Shown here: positions 8,915 to 17,441 of the stretch, one piece after another
Layout: every line of letters begins with the position of its first letter
How positions within the stretch are numbered: the stretch's first letter is position 1
NCBI GenBank assembly: GCA_029863175.1
Contig: JAOTVX010000017.1
Span: 1-64,000, forward strand
Length of the DNA stretch: 64,000 bases
From: Betaproteobacteria bacterium
GTDB lineage: Bacteria; Pseudomonadota; Gammaproteobacteria; Burkholderiales; SG8-41
Direction of reading: 5' to 3'
Position numbers and translations under genes: made by a program
The notes under the pieces: model-generated
Databases searched by the model: none
Seen by the model: only the letters and a program-made list of their open reading frames with translations
What the model was told of the DNA's origin: nothing

Positions 8915-9241
8915 ATGACAACAGATGCAGAGGGAGTGCGCGCCGTACTCATGCACCGGCAGGAGCATATCGACCAGGCCTCGCGCGCCCTCAAGGCGAT
9001 GGCGCACCCATTGCGGCTGAAGATTCTTTGCTTGCTCGGCAACCAGGAATTGAACGTGCAGGACATCGTCGACTGCGTGGGCACGTCGCAGAGCAACATC
9101 TCGCAGCACCTCGCGATACTACGGGAAAAAGGTGTGCTCCGCACGCGCAAGGACGCGAACCGCGTTTATTACCGTGTGGGCGACGAGCGCACGCTGACGT
9201 TGATCAGCATGATGCGGGACGTATTCTGCGGCATGACCTGA
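8915..9241 (+). CDS. ArsR-family winged-helix transcriptional regulator
   Basis: A 108-residue repressor-type protein. The winged helix-turn-helix includes ALKAMAHPLRLKILCLL, then the recognition helix SQSNISQHLAILREKGVL and the wing RKDANRVYYRV. Cysteines are at positions 39, 54 and 105. C39 (in the ILCLL helix) and C105 (near the C-terminus) lie where BigR/SqrR-type persulfide sensors carry their reactive pair. The classical metal motif ELCVCDL is absent. A rhodanese and a glutaredoxin lie downstream beyond the glycosyltransferase. Family is certain; the effector is inferred. Confidence 0.9.
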   Translation: MTTDAEGVRAVLMHRQEHIDQASRALKAMAHPLRLKILCLLGNQELNVQDIVDCVGTSQSNISQHLAILREKGVLRTRKDANRVYYRVGDERTLTLISMMRDVFCGMT

Positions 9242-9344
9242 TGTCGGGCGGCGCGAACACGTCCATGCGCGCCCATGGCTGGGGCGGAGTGGACCGGCGC
9301 GGGCCGCCGTCGCCAGCGGCGGACAGGACAGGCAGGACCGTCAC

Positions 9345-11114
9345 ATGCTAAGCCCGGCCCGCGCCAGCCTGTATTGCTGCGGTTTGATGTTTGCGCTGCC
9401 GTTCCTGCAGCCGTATCACCGCTTCCCTCTGACCTCTTTTTACAGCGAGTGGCTTGCGTTCGCGCTCGGCCTGTTGGCGGCGCTCCTCCTCCTCCTCCTG
9501 CGCCGCCAGTCCGGACAGGATGCAGCGTTTCCTGCAGTGGCGTTCGCCCCGCTCGGCCTGATCCTCGTGCTGGGGCTTCAGACGGCACTCGGGCGCGTGC
9601 CCTATGCAGAACAGGCGTTGATCGCGGCTCTGTACCTTCTATGGGCATCGCTTCTGCTCGTGCTGGGGCGGGAGCTTGGACGGGAGCTGGGGCTCACTGC
9701 CGTCGCTGACGCCCTCGCGTGGTTCGTGCTCGCGGGAGGATTGCTAAGTGCGCTGGCAGGGCTGGTGCAGCACTACGAGATTTCCACGCCTGTCGACTTT
9801 CTCATTGCCCGCAAGGGCTCAGCGGCCGTCTACGGCAATCTCGGTCAGCCGAACCACTACGCGGCTCAACTCGCGCTGGCGCTCGCCTCGGTCACGTACC
9901 TCTACGGACGCCGGCAACTCGGTGGCCTGGTGGCCGGAGGCTGCATCGCGGTCCTCCTGTTCATGTCGGCCCTCGCGGGCTCGCGCAGCCCGTGGCTCTA
10001 TTTCGCTGCGTTCACCCTTCTCGCGCTGCTGGTGCGGCGATTCCGCGGCGACGATGAAAGCCGCAAGCTGGCGTTCCTTGCGATATGGCTATTACCCGGC
10101 TTCCTGATCGCGCAAGGTGCCGCGACGCTGTTCGTCCCGGCGCACGGACTTTGGGTTACGTCGGCGCAACGCGTGTTCGAAGTGGCAAGCGGCATCGAGG
10201 CGCGCATCCAGCTCTGGGGCGATGCATGGCGCATGTTTCTCGACGCGCCGATTCTTGGCAGCGGTTGGGGACAGTTCTCCTGGCATCATTTCGTGAATCC
10301 GGCGTTGACTGGCGCGAGCGCGGCGCCGGGCGTCTTTAATCACGCCCACAATCTTGCGCTGCATCTGCTGGCCGAGACCGGGATGATCGGGGCTCTCGTC
10401 ATCATTGGCGCGGCCGTTATCTGGCTCCTGGACCTGCGCAAGGAAACAATCGACTCCCGCTGGTGGTGGCTGCTCTCGTTATTGGCCGTGATCGGAATCC
10501 ACAGCATGCTGGAGTTTCCTCTATGGTACGCCTACTTTCTGGGCCCGGCCGCGCTGCTCGTCGGGCTCGGCGCACAGCGTACGGTCAGGGTTCGCTTCCA
10601 CGGCACGCAACGTCTGATCGTCGCCCTTTGCATTCTCGCAGGCTTGCTGAACCTTTTCGGCGTGTTGGCCCCCTATCGTGATTTTGAGCGCCTGCTTTTC
10701 ACGCCCGAGCGCCGCGCTCCATCACAATCCGACGATCGGCCCCTGGGCCCGGCGATCGCGCACGTGCACCGCGAGCCGCTGCTCACGCCCTATGCAGAGC
10801 TTGCCATTGCCTATGGCGTTCCGGTTTCCCGGGAACGATTGCACGAGAAGCTTGACCTTACAGCGCGCACGATGCGGTTCGCGCCGGTTGCGGTCGTCGT
10901 CTACCGGCACGGCCTGCTACTCGCGCTTGCAGGTGACAGCGCCGCAGCGTTGCAGCAGCTGCAGCGCTCGATCGAGGTGTATCCCGCCGAGCTTACCGAC
11001 GTGATTGCGCAGCTCGAGTCCCTGGCGCGCAGCCACCCCGCTGAGTTCACCGCTCTGCTAAAATTGGCGGCTGCAAAGCGCGCGGAACTTCGCGCGCGCG
11101 CAGCCAATCGATAA
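9345..11114 (+). CDS. PglL/Wzy-type O-oligosaccharyltransferase or O-antigen ligase
   Basis: A 589-residue polytopic inner-membrane protein with about 11-12 hydrophobic segments up to residue ~450, then a soluble C-terminal region. Family marks are GNLGQPNHYAAQ (the PglL_A-type motif), SALAGSRSPW, the periplasmic loop with LGSGWGQF, and NHAHNLALHLLAETG with the conserved His. Such enzymes transfer lipid-linked glycans to protein (often pilin) or lipid A. An MSHA pilus locus starts 3.4 kb downstream, so pilin glycosylation is plausible but unproven. The terminal domain (about 470-589) has TPR-like character. Confidence 0.85.
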   Translation: MLSPARASLYCCGLMFALPFLQPYHRFPLTSFYSEWLAFALGLLAALLLLLLRRQSGQDAAFPAVAFAPLGLILVLGLQTALGRVPYAEQALIAALYLLWASLLLVLGRELGRELGLTAVADALAWFVLAGGLLSALAGLVQHYEISTPVDFLIARKGSAAVYGNLGQPNHYAAQLALALASVTYLYGRRQLGGLVAGGCIAVLLFMSALAGSRSPWLYFAAFTLLALLVRRFRGDDESRKLAFLAIWLLPGFLIAQGAATLFVPAHGLWVTSAQRVFEVASGIEARIQLWGDAWRMFLDAPILGSGWGQFSWHHFVNPALTGASAAPGVFNHAHNLALHLLAETGMIGALVIIGAAVIWLLDLRKETIDSRWWWLLSLLAVIGIHSMLEFPLWYAYFLGPAALLVGLGAQRTVRVRFHGTQRLIVALCILAGLLNLFGVLAPYRDFERLLFTPERRAPSQSDDRPLGPAIAHVHREPLLTPYAELAIAYGVPVSRERLHEKLDLTARTMRFAPVAVVVYRHGLLLALAGDSAAALQQLQRSIEVYPAELTDVIAQLESLARSHPAEFTALLKLAAAKRAELRARAANR

Positions 11115-11148
11115 CCTGGCCCGCTGCGCCACGCTTCAGGAGCATGTA

Positions 11149-11583
11149 GTGAATGAGTTTCTGGTTTTCCTGGGAAAGAGCCCTTTTAACATGGTGCTGC
11201 TCGGGGTGGTGCTCGCCTCGGGCGGCATGCTGGTGTGGCCACTCGTCTCGCGCGTGTTGCGGCGAACGAGCGAGGTTGGAACCATCGAGGCGGTCCAACT
11301 CATCAACCGTCGTGACGCGGTGGTGCTCGACGTGCGCGAGACCGGCGATTTTGCGACCGGGCATATCGCGAATGCCAGGCATATTCCCGAGGTGCAGCTC
11401 AACGAAAGGATCGGCGAGCTCGAGAGATTCAAGTCACGCCCGATCATCGTAAGCTGCCGCACCGGCAGCCGGGCGCCGGCCGTTGCCAGTGCGCTGCGCA
11501 AGCGCGGGTTTGAGGAAGCGGTGGGGTTGCGAGGCGGCATCGCGGCGTGGCAGCAGGCCAGCCTGCCGCTGCAGAAGCGCTGA
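11149..11583 (+). CDS. Membrane-anchored rhodanese-like sulfurtransferase
   Basis: 144 residues: an N-terminal transmembrane helix (about 13-34) followed by a single rhodanese domain. The active-site loop is SCRTGSR with catalytic Cys103; VVLDVRE and GHIANARHIP are standard. The GTG start at 11149 has AGGAG six nt upstream. It precedes grxC and secB, a common betaproteobacterial arrangement. It carries persulfide sulfur; the physiological acceptor is unknown. Confidence 0.9.
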   Translation: MNEFLVFLGKSPFNMVLLGVVLASGGMLVWPLVSRVLRRTSEVGTIEAVQLINRRDAVVLDVRETGDFATGHIANARHIPEVQLNERIGELERFKSRPIIVSCRTGSRAPAVASALRKRGFEEAVGLRGGIAAWQQASLPLQKR

Positions 11584-11591
11584 CAGAACGT

Positions 11592-11849
11592 ATGCGGTTA
11601 GTCACGATGTACAGCACGGCTTATTGCCCGTTCTGCCAGATGGCCGAGAACCTGTTGCAGGTGAAGGACGCACCCATCGACAAGATTCGGGTGGATCTGG
11701 AGCCAGAGCGGCGGGTAGAAATGGCGACGAAGACCGGACGCCGCACCGTGCCGCAGATCTACATCGGCGAGCTGCACGTTGGCGGTTACGACGAGCTGGC
11801 GGCACTGGAACGGGCCGGCCGGCTCGATCAGCTGCTGCGCGCCGAATGA
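11592..11849 (+). CDS. grxC: Glutaredoxin 3
   Basis: An 85-residue glutathione-dependent oxidoreductase with the dithiol active site CPFC (C12, C15). It also has the cis-proline TVPQIYIG segment and the GGYDEL glutathione-binding motif. The start MRLVTMYST is chosen because a longer frame overlaps the rhodanese gene and adds residues atypical of the family. It lies between rhodanese and secB on the same strand. Confidence 0.94.
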   Translation: MRLVTMYSTAYCPFCQMAENLLQVKDAPIDKIRVDLEPERRVEMATKTGRRTVPQIYIGELHVGGYDELAALERAGRLDQLLRAE

Positions 11850-11877
11850 CACCGTTACCAACCGGAGCCACCCCGAC

Positions 11878-12363
11878 ATGAGCGAGCAGTCACAGCAATT
11901 CTTTGCGGTCGAGAAGGTCTACCTCAAGGACCTCTCGCTCGAGATTCCGAACGCGCCGCAAATCTTCGGCGAACAGGACTCCCCGAAAATCGACATCAGT
12001 CTGAGCAATGAGGCGCGCGCGCTCGATGCGGGGTTGTTCGAGGTCGTGCTGACCTCGACCGTTTCCGCCAAGTTGGAGGAGCGCACCGTTTTTCTGATCG
12101 AGGCAGCGCAGGCCGGCATCTTCCAGCTTCGCAACGTACCGCAGGAAGAGCTCGAGGCCGTGCTCAACGTCATGTGCGGCAATGTTCTCTTTCCGTACCT
12201 GCGCGAGACTGTCTCGAACGTCGTGGCGCGCGGCGGCTTTCCGCCTTTCTTCATGAATCACGTGAGCTTCGAGGCGCTCTATCAGCAGCGTCTCGACGAG
12301 CAGCAGAAGCAACAGCAACAACAGCAGCAGCAGTCCGGAACGCCGACCGCGCCCGCAGGATGA
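11878..12363 (+). CDS. secB: Protein-export chaperone SecB
   Basis: A 161-residue cytosolic tetrameric chaperone that holds preproteins for SecA. The fold region includes FFAVEKVYLKDLSLEIPN, CGNVLFPYLRE and GGFPPF. The C-terminus is unusual: after the conserved LYQQRL it runs into a glutamine-only tract (10 Gln in 11 residues) before SGTPTAPAG, coded by CAG/CAA repeats prone to slippage. The stop overlaps the start of the next gene (ATGA). Confidence 0.96.
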   Translation: MSEQSQQFFAVEKVYLKDLSLEIPNAPQIFGEQDSPKIDISLSNEARALDAGLFEVVLTSTVSAKLEERTVFLIEAAQAGIFQLRNVPQEELEAVLNVMCGNVLFPYLRETVSNVVARGGFPPFFMNHVSFEALYQQRLDEQQKQQQQQQQQSGTPTAPAG

Positions 12364-12809
12364 AATCGCTCCTCGCAGTGATCGTGTCCGCACTCGTTGC
12401 CCTCGCCGCAGCCGGCGCGACTCGCGCTGCCGAATTCCGTTCGGTCGGCGAAAAGGCGGTCGTGCTCTACGACGCGCCCTCGAGCAAGGCGAAGAAGCGC
12501 TACGTCCTGAGCCAGGGTTACCCGCTCGAGGTGGTGGTGGCCGTGGAAGGCTGGACCAAGGTGCGCGACGCGAAGGGCGCGCTGACATGGGTCGAGAGCA
12601 AGCATTTCGGGGACAAGCGCTTCCTCCTGGTCAACGTGCCGGTGGCGCAGATCCGCGAGCGCGCCGGCGACAGCGCGCCGGTGACATTCGAGGCCCAGGA
12701 AAACGTGCTCCTCGAGCTGCTCGAAGTTGCGCGCGGCGGCTGGCTGCGCGTGCGGCATCGCGACGGCGAGGGCGGGTTCGTCAAGATCACGCAGGTCTGG
12801 GGCGCCTGA
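12360..12809 (+). CDS. Secreted SH3-domain (SH3b-like) protein
   Basis: 149 residues with a signal peptide (MKSLLAVIVSALVALAAAG...TRAA) and two SH3b-like repeats. The first is around AVVLYDAPSSKAKK...EGWTKVRD, the second around VAQIRERAGDSAPV...GGWLRVRHRDGEGGFV. It is typical of the small SH3 protein found between secB and gpsA in betaproteobacteria. Periplasmic; function not established. It is translationally coupled to secB by an ATGA overlap. A GC hairpin (12810-12827) and a heptamer repeat element follow. Confidence 0.82.
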   Translation: MKSLLAVIVSALVALAAAGATRAAEFRSVGEKAVVLYDAPSSKAKKRYVLSQGYPLEVVVAVEGWTKVRDAKGALTWVESKHFGDKRFLLVNVPVAQIRERAGDSAPVTFEAQENVLLELLEVARGGWLRVRHRDGEGGFVKITQVWGA

Positions 12810-12827
12810 GCCGGGGCTGACCCCGGC

Positions 12828-12920
12828 GTTCAACGTTCAAGGTTCAAAGTTTGAAAGCCGAAGCTCGCAAGCTGGAACTTGGAACCTGGAACCTGGAACC
12901 TTGAACCTGGAACTTGGAAC
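12828..12920 (+). repeat. Heptamer-armed palindromic element (gene-less copy A)
   Basis: The left arm (12828-12857) is made of 7-bp units GTTCAAC, GTTCAAG, GTTCAAA and GTTTGAA. The right arm (12873-12920) is a seven-unit 7-bp array: GGAACTT, three GGAACCT, TGAACCT, GGAACTT and GGAAC. The arms are inverted relative to each other (GGAACCT is the complement of AGGTTCC) around a 15-bp core. The same structure recurs at 20194-20325 and around the S23 gene at 21139-21677. Confidence 0.85.
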
Positions 12921-12925
12921 TCCGC

Positions 12926-13909
12926 ATGAAGATCGCAGTACTCGGCGCCGGTGCCTGGGGCACGGCGATCAGCATCACCCTCGCGGCGCGTCACGCAGTC
13001 AGCCTGTGGGCGCGCGATGCGAAGCTGCTTGCGGCCTTGCGCAGCACTGGGACCAACCAACGCTACCTTCCCGGGATTGCCCTGCCGCCCGCGCTCGGGT
13101 TGATCGACGACCTCGCGCCCGCGCTCGAAGGCGCGGATCTCGCCCTGCTCGCCGTGCCCACGAACGGGCTGCGTGAGGTGCTGCGAACGATGAGCAAAAC
13201 GCGCTGCCGCGCACCGCTCGTGTGGCTATGCAAGGGTTTCGAGACCGACCAGGCAAAGCTGCCGCACCAGGTGTGCGCCGAGGAGTTGCCGGCGTCCGTC
13301 GCGCGCGCCGTGCTGTCGGGTCCGAGTTTTGCGGAAGAGGTCGCGCGCGGCCTGCCGGCAGCGCTCACGCTGGCATCAGACGATGCCGCCTTTGCCCGGA
13401 CCGCTGCTGCCGCGGTGCACGGCGCGGCGCTCAGGGTCTACCTCAGCACCGATGTGTTGGGTGTGGAGGCGGCGGGCGCCGTCAAGAACGTGATCGCCAT
13501 CGCCGCGGGTATCAGCGACGGTCTCGGGCTGGGATTGAGCGCGCGCGCGGCGCTCATGACGCGTGGCCTGGCGGAGATGACACGGCTCGGCGTTGCGTTG
13601 GGCGGTCGCGCTGAAACCTTCATGGGCCTCGCCGGCGCGGGCGACCTGATCCTGACTTGCACGGGAGACCTTTCCCGCAACCGCCGGGTAGGTCTCGCGC
13701 TCGCCCGGGCGACACCGCTCGCAACCGTGCTCGCCGGGCTCGGACACACCGCGGAGGGCGTGCATACAGCCCGGGCGGTCGCACATCTCGCCGGGAAGCT
13801 CGGCGTCGAGATGCCCATTACGCGAGCGGTATGCCTCGTCCTCGATGATCCCGCAAGGGCGCGAGTAGCGGTCCAGGAGCTGATGGCGCGCGAGCAAAAG
13901 TCGGAGTAG
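12926..13909 (+). CDS. gpsA: NAD(P)H-dependent glycerol-3-phosphate dehydrogenase
   Basis: Makes sn-glycerol-3-phosphate from dihydroxyacetone phosphate for phospholipid synthesis. The 327 residues begin with the Rossmann loop [10 protein letters not shown] (G7-x-G9-x-x-G12). Visible motifs are LWCKGFE-like [16 protein letters not shown] and [12 protein letters not shown] with the catalytic lysine. The start codon lies only 5 nt after the heptamer repeat array, which must supply whatever ribosome binding site exists (GGAAC at 12916-12920); no normal Shine-Dalgarno remains. Confidence 0.96.
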   Translation: MKIAVLGAGAWGTAISITLAARHAVSLWARDAKLLAALRSTGTNQRYLPGIALPPALGLIDDLAPALEGADLALLAVPTNGLREVLRTMSKTRCRAPLVWLCKGFETDQAKLPHQVCAEELPASVARAVLSGPSFAEEVARGLPAALTLASDDAAFARTAAAAVHGAALRVYLSTDVLGVEAAGAVKNVIAIAAGISDGLGLGLSARAALMTRGLAEMTRLGVALGGRAETFMGLAGAGDLILTCTGDLSRNRRVGLALARATPLATVLAGLGHTAEGVHTARAVAHLAGKLGVEMPITRAVCLVLDDPARARVAVQELMAREQKSE

Positions 13910-13942
13910 TAGAAGTCGCGTTCTGGCGTCGCCGTCTCACGC

Positions 13943-14407
13943 TTATCGTCCGCCCTCGAAACCGGCCTGCCGCCAGGCCTCGTAGACCACCACGGCAACC
14001 GCGTTGGCAAGATTCAGGCTCCGGCTCGTGCCGAGCATGGGCACGCGGAGGCGCTGTTCGGCCGTGAACTGGGCGATAACCGAATCGGGCAAGCCGCGCG
14101 TTTCCGGTCCGAATACGAAGACATCCCCGGGCCGGTAGCGCGGTTCGTGGTAGCCGCGCTCGCCCCGGCTCGTCACTGCGAAGAACCGCCGGCCCGTCAG
14201 AAACGCGCAACACGCGGCCCAGTCGTCATGCTGGCGCAACTCAACCGCGTCATGATAATCCAGGCCAGCCCGCTTCAACTGCTTGTCCTGTAGGGAAAAA
14301 CCGAGCGGTCGCACCAGTTGCAGGCGGCAGCCTGTGTTGGCGCACAGGCGAATCAAATTGCCGGTATTTGCGGCGATCTCGGGCTCAAAAAGAACGATGT
14401 CGAACAT
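13943..14407 (-). CDS. trmL: tRNA (cytidine/uridine-34 2'-O)-methyltransferase
   Basis: A 154-residue SPOUT-fold enzyme that methylates the wobble ribose of tRNA-Leu isoacceptors. Motifs are PEIAANTGNLIRLCANTG at the N-terminus, FGPETRGLP and the knot region MLGTSRSLNLANAVAVVVYEA. It is convergent with gpsA and divergent from the pilus locus. On the minus strand TATACT at 14424-14419 is a plausible -10. Confidence 0.93.
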   Translation of the reverse strand: MFDIVLFEPEIAANTGNLIRLCANTGCRLQLVRPLGFSLQDKQLKRAGLDYHDAVELRQHDDWAACCAFLTGRRFFAVTSRGERGYHEPRYRPGDVFVFGPETRGLPDSVIAQFTAEQRLRVPMLGTSRSLNLANAVAVVVYEAWRQAGFEGGR

Positions 14408-14414
14408 TCCGCCC

Positions 14415-14444
14415 TTGCAGTATAGACTAAAATCAAGTTATCTT
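14415..14444 (+). promoter_or_regulatory. Weak candidate promoter for the MSHA locus
   Basis: TTGCAG (14415-14420) and TATCTT (14439-14444) are separated by 18 nt, inside an AT-rich 98-bp gap. TCCGGAG before the ATG at 14506 is the ribosome binding site. No sigma54 element is visible. Confidence 0.3.
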
Positions 14445-14505
14445 TATATTTCAATAGCATGTAACACGATCATGATAAAAAGCTCTAGATTCTCCGGAGA
14501 CCGTC

Positions 14506-16212
14506 ATGGGCCGACCTGAGAAGATCCGCCTGGGCGAGATACTCGTCCAGCAGAAACTGCTCACCGAAGAGCAGCTTACGCTCGCGCTCGCCGAGCAGAA
14601 GAAGAGCGGGCGCCGACTCGGACGCATTGTCATCGAAAAAAGCCTTGTCCGGGAGGAACAGATCTCTGAAGCGCTCGCCCGCCAGCTCAACATTCCTTAC
14701 GTGAACCTCAAGCACTACAACATCAAGCGCGAAATCATACTGAAGCTGCCGGAGTCGGCGGCACGCCGCTTCCGCGCGCTCGTGCTGGACGACGACGGCA
14801 CGACCTACAAAGTCGGCATGGCCGATCCAACCGACGTCACGGCGTACGACGAGATCGTCAGGATTCTCAGGCGCAACATCGACATCGTCGTGGTCTTGGG
14901 ATCCGAGCTGATGCCCGCCATCGACCGCATCTACCGGCGCACCGAGCAGATCACCGGCCTGGCGCAGGAGCTCAAGGCGGAGCTCGGAGAGACGGCGGCG
15001 GTCGACTTCGGCGCACTCGCCCTCACCCCTGGGCTCGAAGAAGCCCCCGTGGTCAAGCTGCTGCAGACGGTGTTCGAGGATGCGGTGCAGGCCCGGGCTT
15101 CCGACATTCATATTGAGCCGCACGAGCAGCGCCTGCAGATTCGCTTCCGCATCGACGGGGTCCTGAACCCGCAAACCGAAGCGGACGCGAAGATCGCCTC
15201 GGCGGTGGCGCTGCGTCTCAAGCTTATGTCCGGCCTCGACATCTCCGAGAAGCGGCTGCCGCAGGACGGGCGCTTCCCGGTCAAGGTGCGCAACGCCCAA
15301 ATCGACGTGCGAATCTCGACTATGCCGACCCAATACGGCGAGTCGGTCGTGATGCGGCTGCTCAACCAGGCGAGCGGCCTGCTCGGTCTGGATCATGTGG
15401 GCATGCCGAAAACCATGGTAGCCAAAGTGCGCGAGGTTATTCACCGGCAGAGCGGCCTGATACTGGTGACCGGTCCCACCGGCAGCGGAAAGACGACGAC
15501 GCTGTACGCGGCGCTCACCGAGCTCAATACCCCCGAGCGCAAGATCGTCACGGTGGAGGATCCCGTCGAGTACCGGCTGCAGGGCATCAACCAGGTACAG
15601 GTCAACGAGAAGATCGATCTCACTTTCGATCGCGTGCTGCGTTCGGCGTTGCGGCAGGATCCGGACGTGATCCTCGTGGGGGAAATGCGCGACCATCCGA
15701 CGGTCGAGACCGGCTTGCGCGCGGCGATGACCGGTCACGTGGTGCTCTCCACGCTGCATACCAATGACGCGGTGTCGTCCCCGGTGCGGTTGCTCGACAT
15801 GGGCGCGGCGCGCTACATGGTGGCACTCTCACTGCAGCTCGTGCTCGCTCAGCGGCTCGTTCGCCTCATCTGCGACAGCTGCACCAAAAAATACAAGCTG
15901 CTCCCGAATGAGCACGAATGGTTGCGTCACGAGCTCGGTGACGAGGTTGATAAGCAGCCGTATTTGCACGGCGAGGGCTGCCCGCACTGCAATGGAACGG
16001 GCTACCAGGGCCGCACCGGCGTCTACGAGATGCTCGAGATGACCGGCGCGGTTGTCGAAGCGGCCGATCAAGACGACGTGCAGCATTTCGTTCGCATTGC
16101 GCGTGACCAAATGGGCACCGGCACATTGCGCCGTCACGCGGCGCGGCTCGTCGCGGCGGGCAAGACCACCGTACAGGAAGCGATGCGCGTCACCCAACAG
16201 TTCGAAGACTAA
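14506..16212 (+). CDS. mshE: MSHA pilus extension ATPase MshE (GspE/PilB family, c-di-GMP-binding N-domain)
   Basis: A 568-residue secretion ATPase powering pilus assembly. Residues 8-60 carry the two-part MshEN signature: RLGEILVQQKLL...LALAEQ starting at R8, and RLGRIVIEKSLV...LARQ starting at R37. This matches the known c-di-GMP-binding motif of MshE. The ATPase core has Walker A GPTGSGKTT (about 322-330), Asp box and Walker B ILVGEMRD, plus a tetracysteine zinc motif (CDSC near 456, CPHC near 492). The stop TAA overlaps the next start. Confidence 0.95.
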   Translation: MGRPEKIRLGEILVQQKLLTEEQLTLALAEQKKSGRRLGRIVIEKSLVREEQISEALARQLNIPYVNLKHYNIKREIILKLPESAARRFRALVLDDDGTTYKVGMADPTDVTAYDEIVRILRRNIDIVVVLGSELMPAIDRIYRRTEQITGLAQELKAELGETAAVDFGALALTPGLEEAPVVKLLQTVFEDAVQARASDIHIEPHEQRLQIRFRIDGVLNPQTEADAKIASAVALRLKLMSGLDISEKRLPQDGRFPVKVRNAQIDVRISTMPTQYGESVVMRLLNQASGLLGLDHVGMPKTMVAKVREVIHRQSGLILVTGPTGSGKTTTLYAALTELNTPERKIVTVEDPVEYRLQGINQVQVNEKIDLTFDRVLRSALRQDPDVILVGEMRDHPTVETGLRAAMTGHVVLSTLHTNDAVSSPVRLLDMGAARYMVALSLQLVLAQRLVRLICDSCTKKYKLLPNEHEWLRHELGDEVDKQPYLHGEGCPHCNGTGYQGRTGVYEMLEMTGAVVEAADQDDVQHFVRIARDQMGTGTLRRHAARLVAAGKTTVQEAMRVTQQFED

Positions 16213-17441
16213 TGCCGTTTTTTGCCTACAAAGGCCGCGACGGGCGCGGCCAGTTGGTGCAGGGCGTGCTGGAGGGCGCCGACAGCAGCGCGGTGGCGGG
16301 GCAGCTCTTCAATAGTGGCGTCACGCCGCTGGAGATCGAGTCCTCTGCTGTGCGCGAATCCGGCCCGGGTCTGCTCGCTCCGCTCAAGCGGCAGAAAATC
16401 ACCCACACGGAAGTCCTGCTCTTCAGCCGGCACATGTACACGTTGCTCAAGGCAGGCGTGCCCATCATGGGGGCGTTGAAGGGGCTTGCGGAAGCCACCC
16501 AGAACCCGAGCTTTTCGAACCTGGTCCGCGAGATCCGGGAGAACCTCGAGGGCGGCCGCGAACTCTCGGCCACGCTCGTGCAGCATCCGGCCGTGTTCGG
16601 CCCCTTCTACGTCGCGATGGTGCGTGTGGGCGAGTTCACCGGGACGCTGGACGAGGTGTTTCTGCGCCTGTTCCATCACATGGAGTTCGAGAAGTTCATT
16701 AGCGACCAGGTGCGCGCCGCGGTCCGGTATCCCGCCTTCGTCATCGCCACAATGGCGATCGCTTTGGTCATCATCAATTTGTTCGTGATTCCGGTCTTTG
16801 CCAAGGTCTATAAGGGATTCAAAACCGAGCTGCCGGCAATCACAAAGGGGATGATCGGTTTCTCGGAATTCGTGGTTGGCTACTGGCCGGTGATGCTGGT
16901 TGCACTGGTCGTGCTGCTGCTGGGCGTTCGTGCTTACGTCAAGACCCCGCGCGGACGGCTCGTCTGGGACGAGTTCAAGCTGAAGCTTCCCGTCGCCGGG
17001 CCGATCGTGCTGAAAGCGACGCTGGCGCGCTTTGCGCGCAGCTTCTCGCTCGCCCTGCGCAGTGGCGTGCCCGCCGTGCAGGCTCTCAGCGTCACCGCAC
17101 AGACCGTGGACAACGCCCACGTAGCGCGCAGGATAGACCGCATGCGCGAAGGCGTGGAGCGTGGCGAATCGGTGCTCCGGACTGCCACCGCAGCAGGGGT
17201 GTTCACACCCATCGTGCTGCAGATGTTGGCAGTCGGTGAGGAAACGGGTGCGCTCGACGACCTTCTCGCGGAAGTGGCGGACATGTACAAACGCGAGGTC
17301 GAGTACGACCTCAAGAACCTCGCGTCCCAGATCGAGCCGATTCTGGTGATCGCCCTCGGCGTGATCGTGCTGATACTGGCGCTGGGGGTGTTCCTGCCGA
17401 TCTGGGACCTTGGCAACGTAGCTCTGGGCAAGAGGGGATGA
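16212..17441 (+). CDS. mshG: MSHA inner-membrane platform protein MshG (GspF/PilC family)
   Basis: A 409-residue inner-membrane protein with the duplicated T2SF domain: one copy with hydrophobic helices at about 175-235, the second ending in IVLILALGVFLPIWDLG. It anchors the ATPase to the pseudopilus base. Family phrases are LFSRHMYTLLKAGVP and ALRSGVPAVQAL. Its start overlaps the mshE stop and its end overlaps the next gene by 4 nt, so the genes are translationally coupled. Confidence 0.94.
   Translation: MPFFAYKGRDGRGQLVQGVLEGADSSAVAGQLFNSGVTPLEIESSAVRESGPGLLAPLKRQKITHTEVLLFSRHMYTLLKAGVPIMGALKGLAEATQNPSFSNLVREIRENLEGGRELSATLVQHPAVFGPFYVAMVRVGEFTGTLDEVFLRLFHHMEFEKFISDQVRAAVRYPAFVIATMAIALVIINLFVIPVFAKVYKGFKTELPAITKGMIGFSEFVVGYWPVMLVALVVLLLGVRAYVKTPRGRLVWDEFKLKLPVAGPIVLKATLARFARSFSLALRSGVPAVQALSVTAQTVDNAHVARRIDRMREGVERGESVLRTATAAGVFTPIVLQMLAVGEETGALDDLLAEVADMYKREVEYDLKNLASQIEPILVIALGVIVLILALGVFLPIWDLGNVALGKRG

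Noticed and set aside
12810..12827. GC hairpin after the SH3 gene as a terminator
   Set aside because: A 7-bp stem with no following T-run; it merges into the heptamer element.
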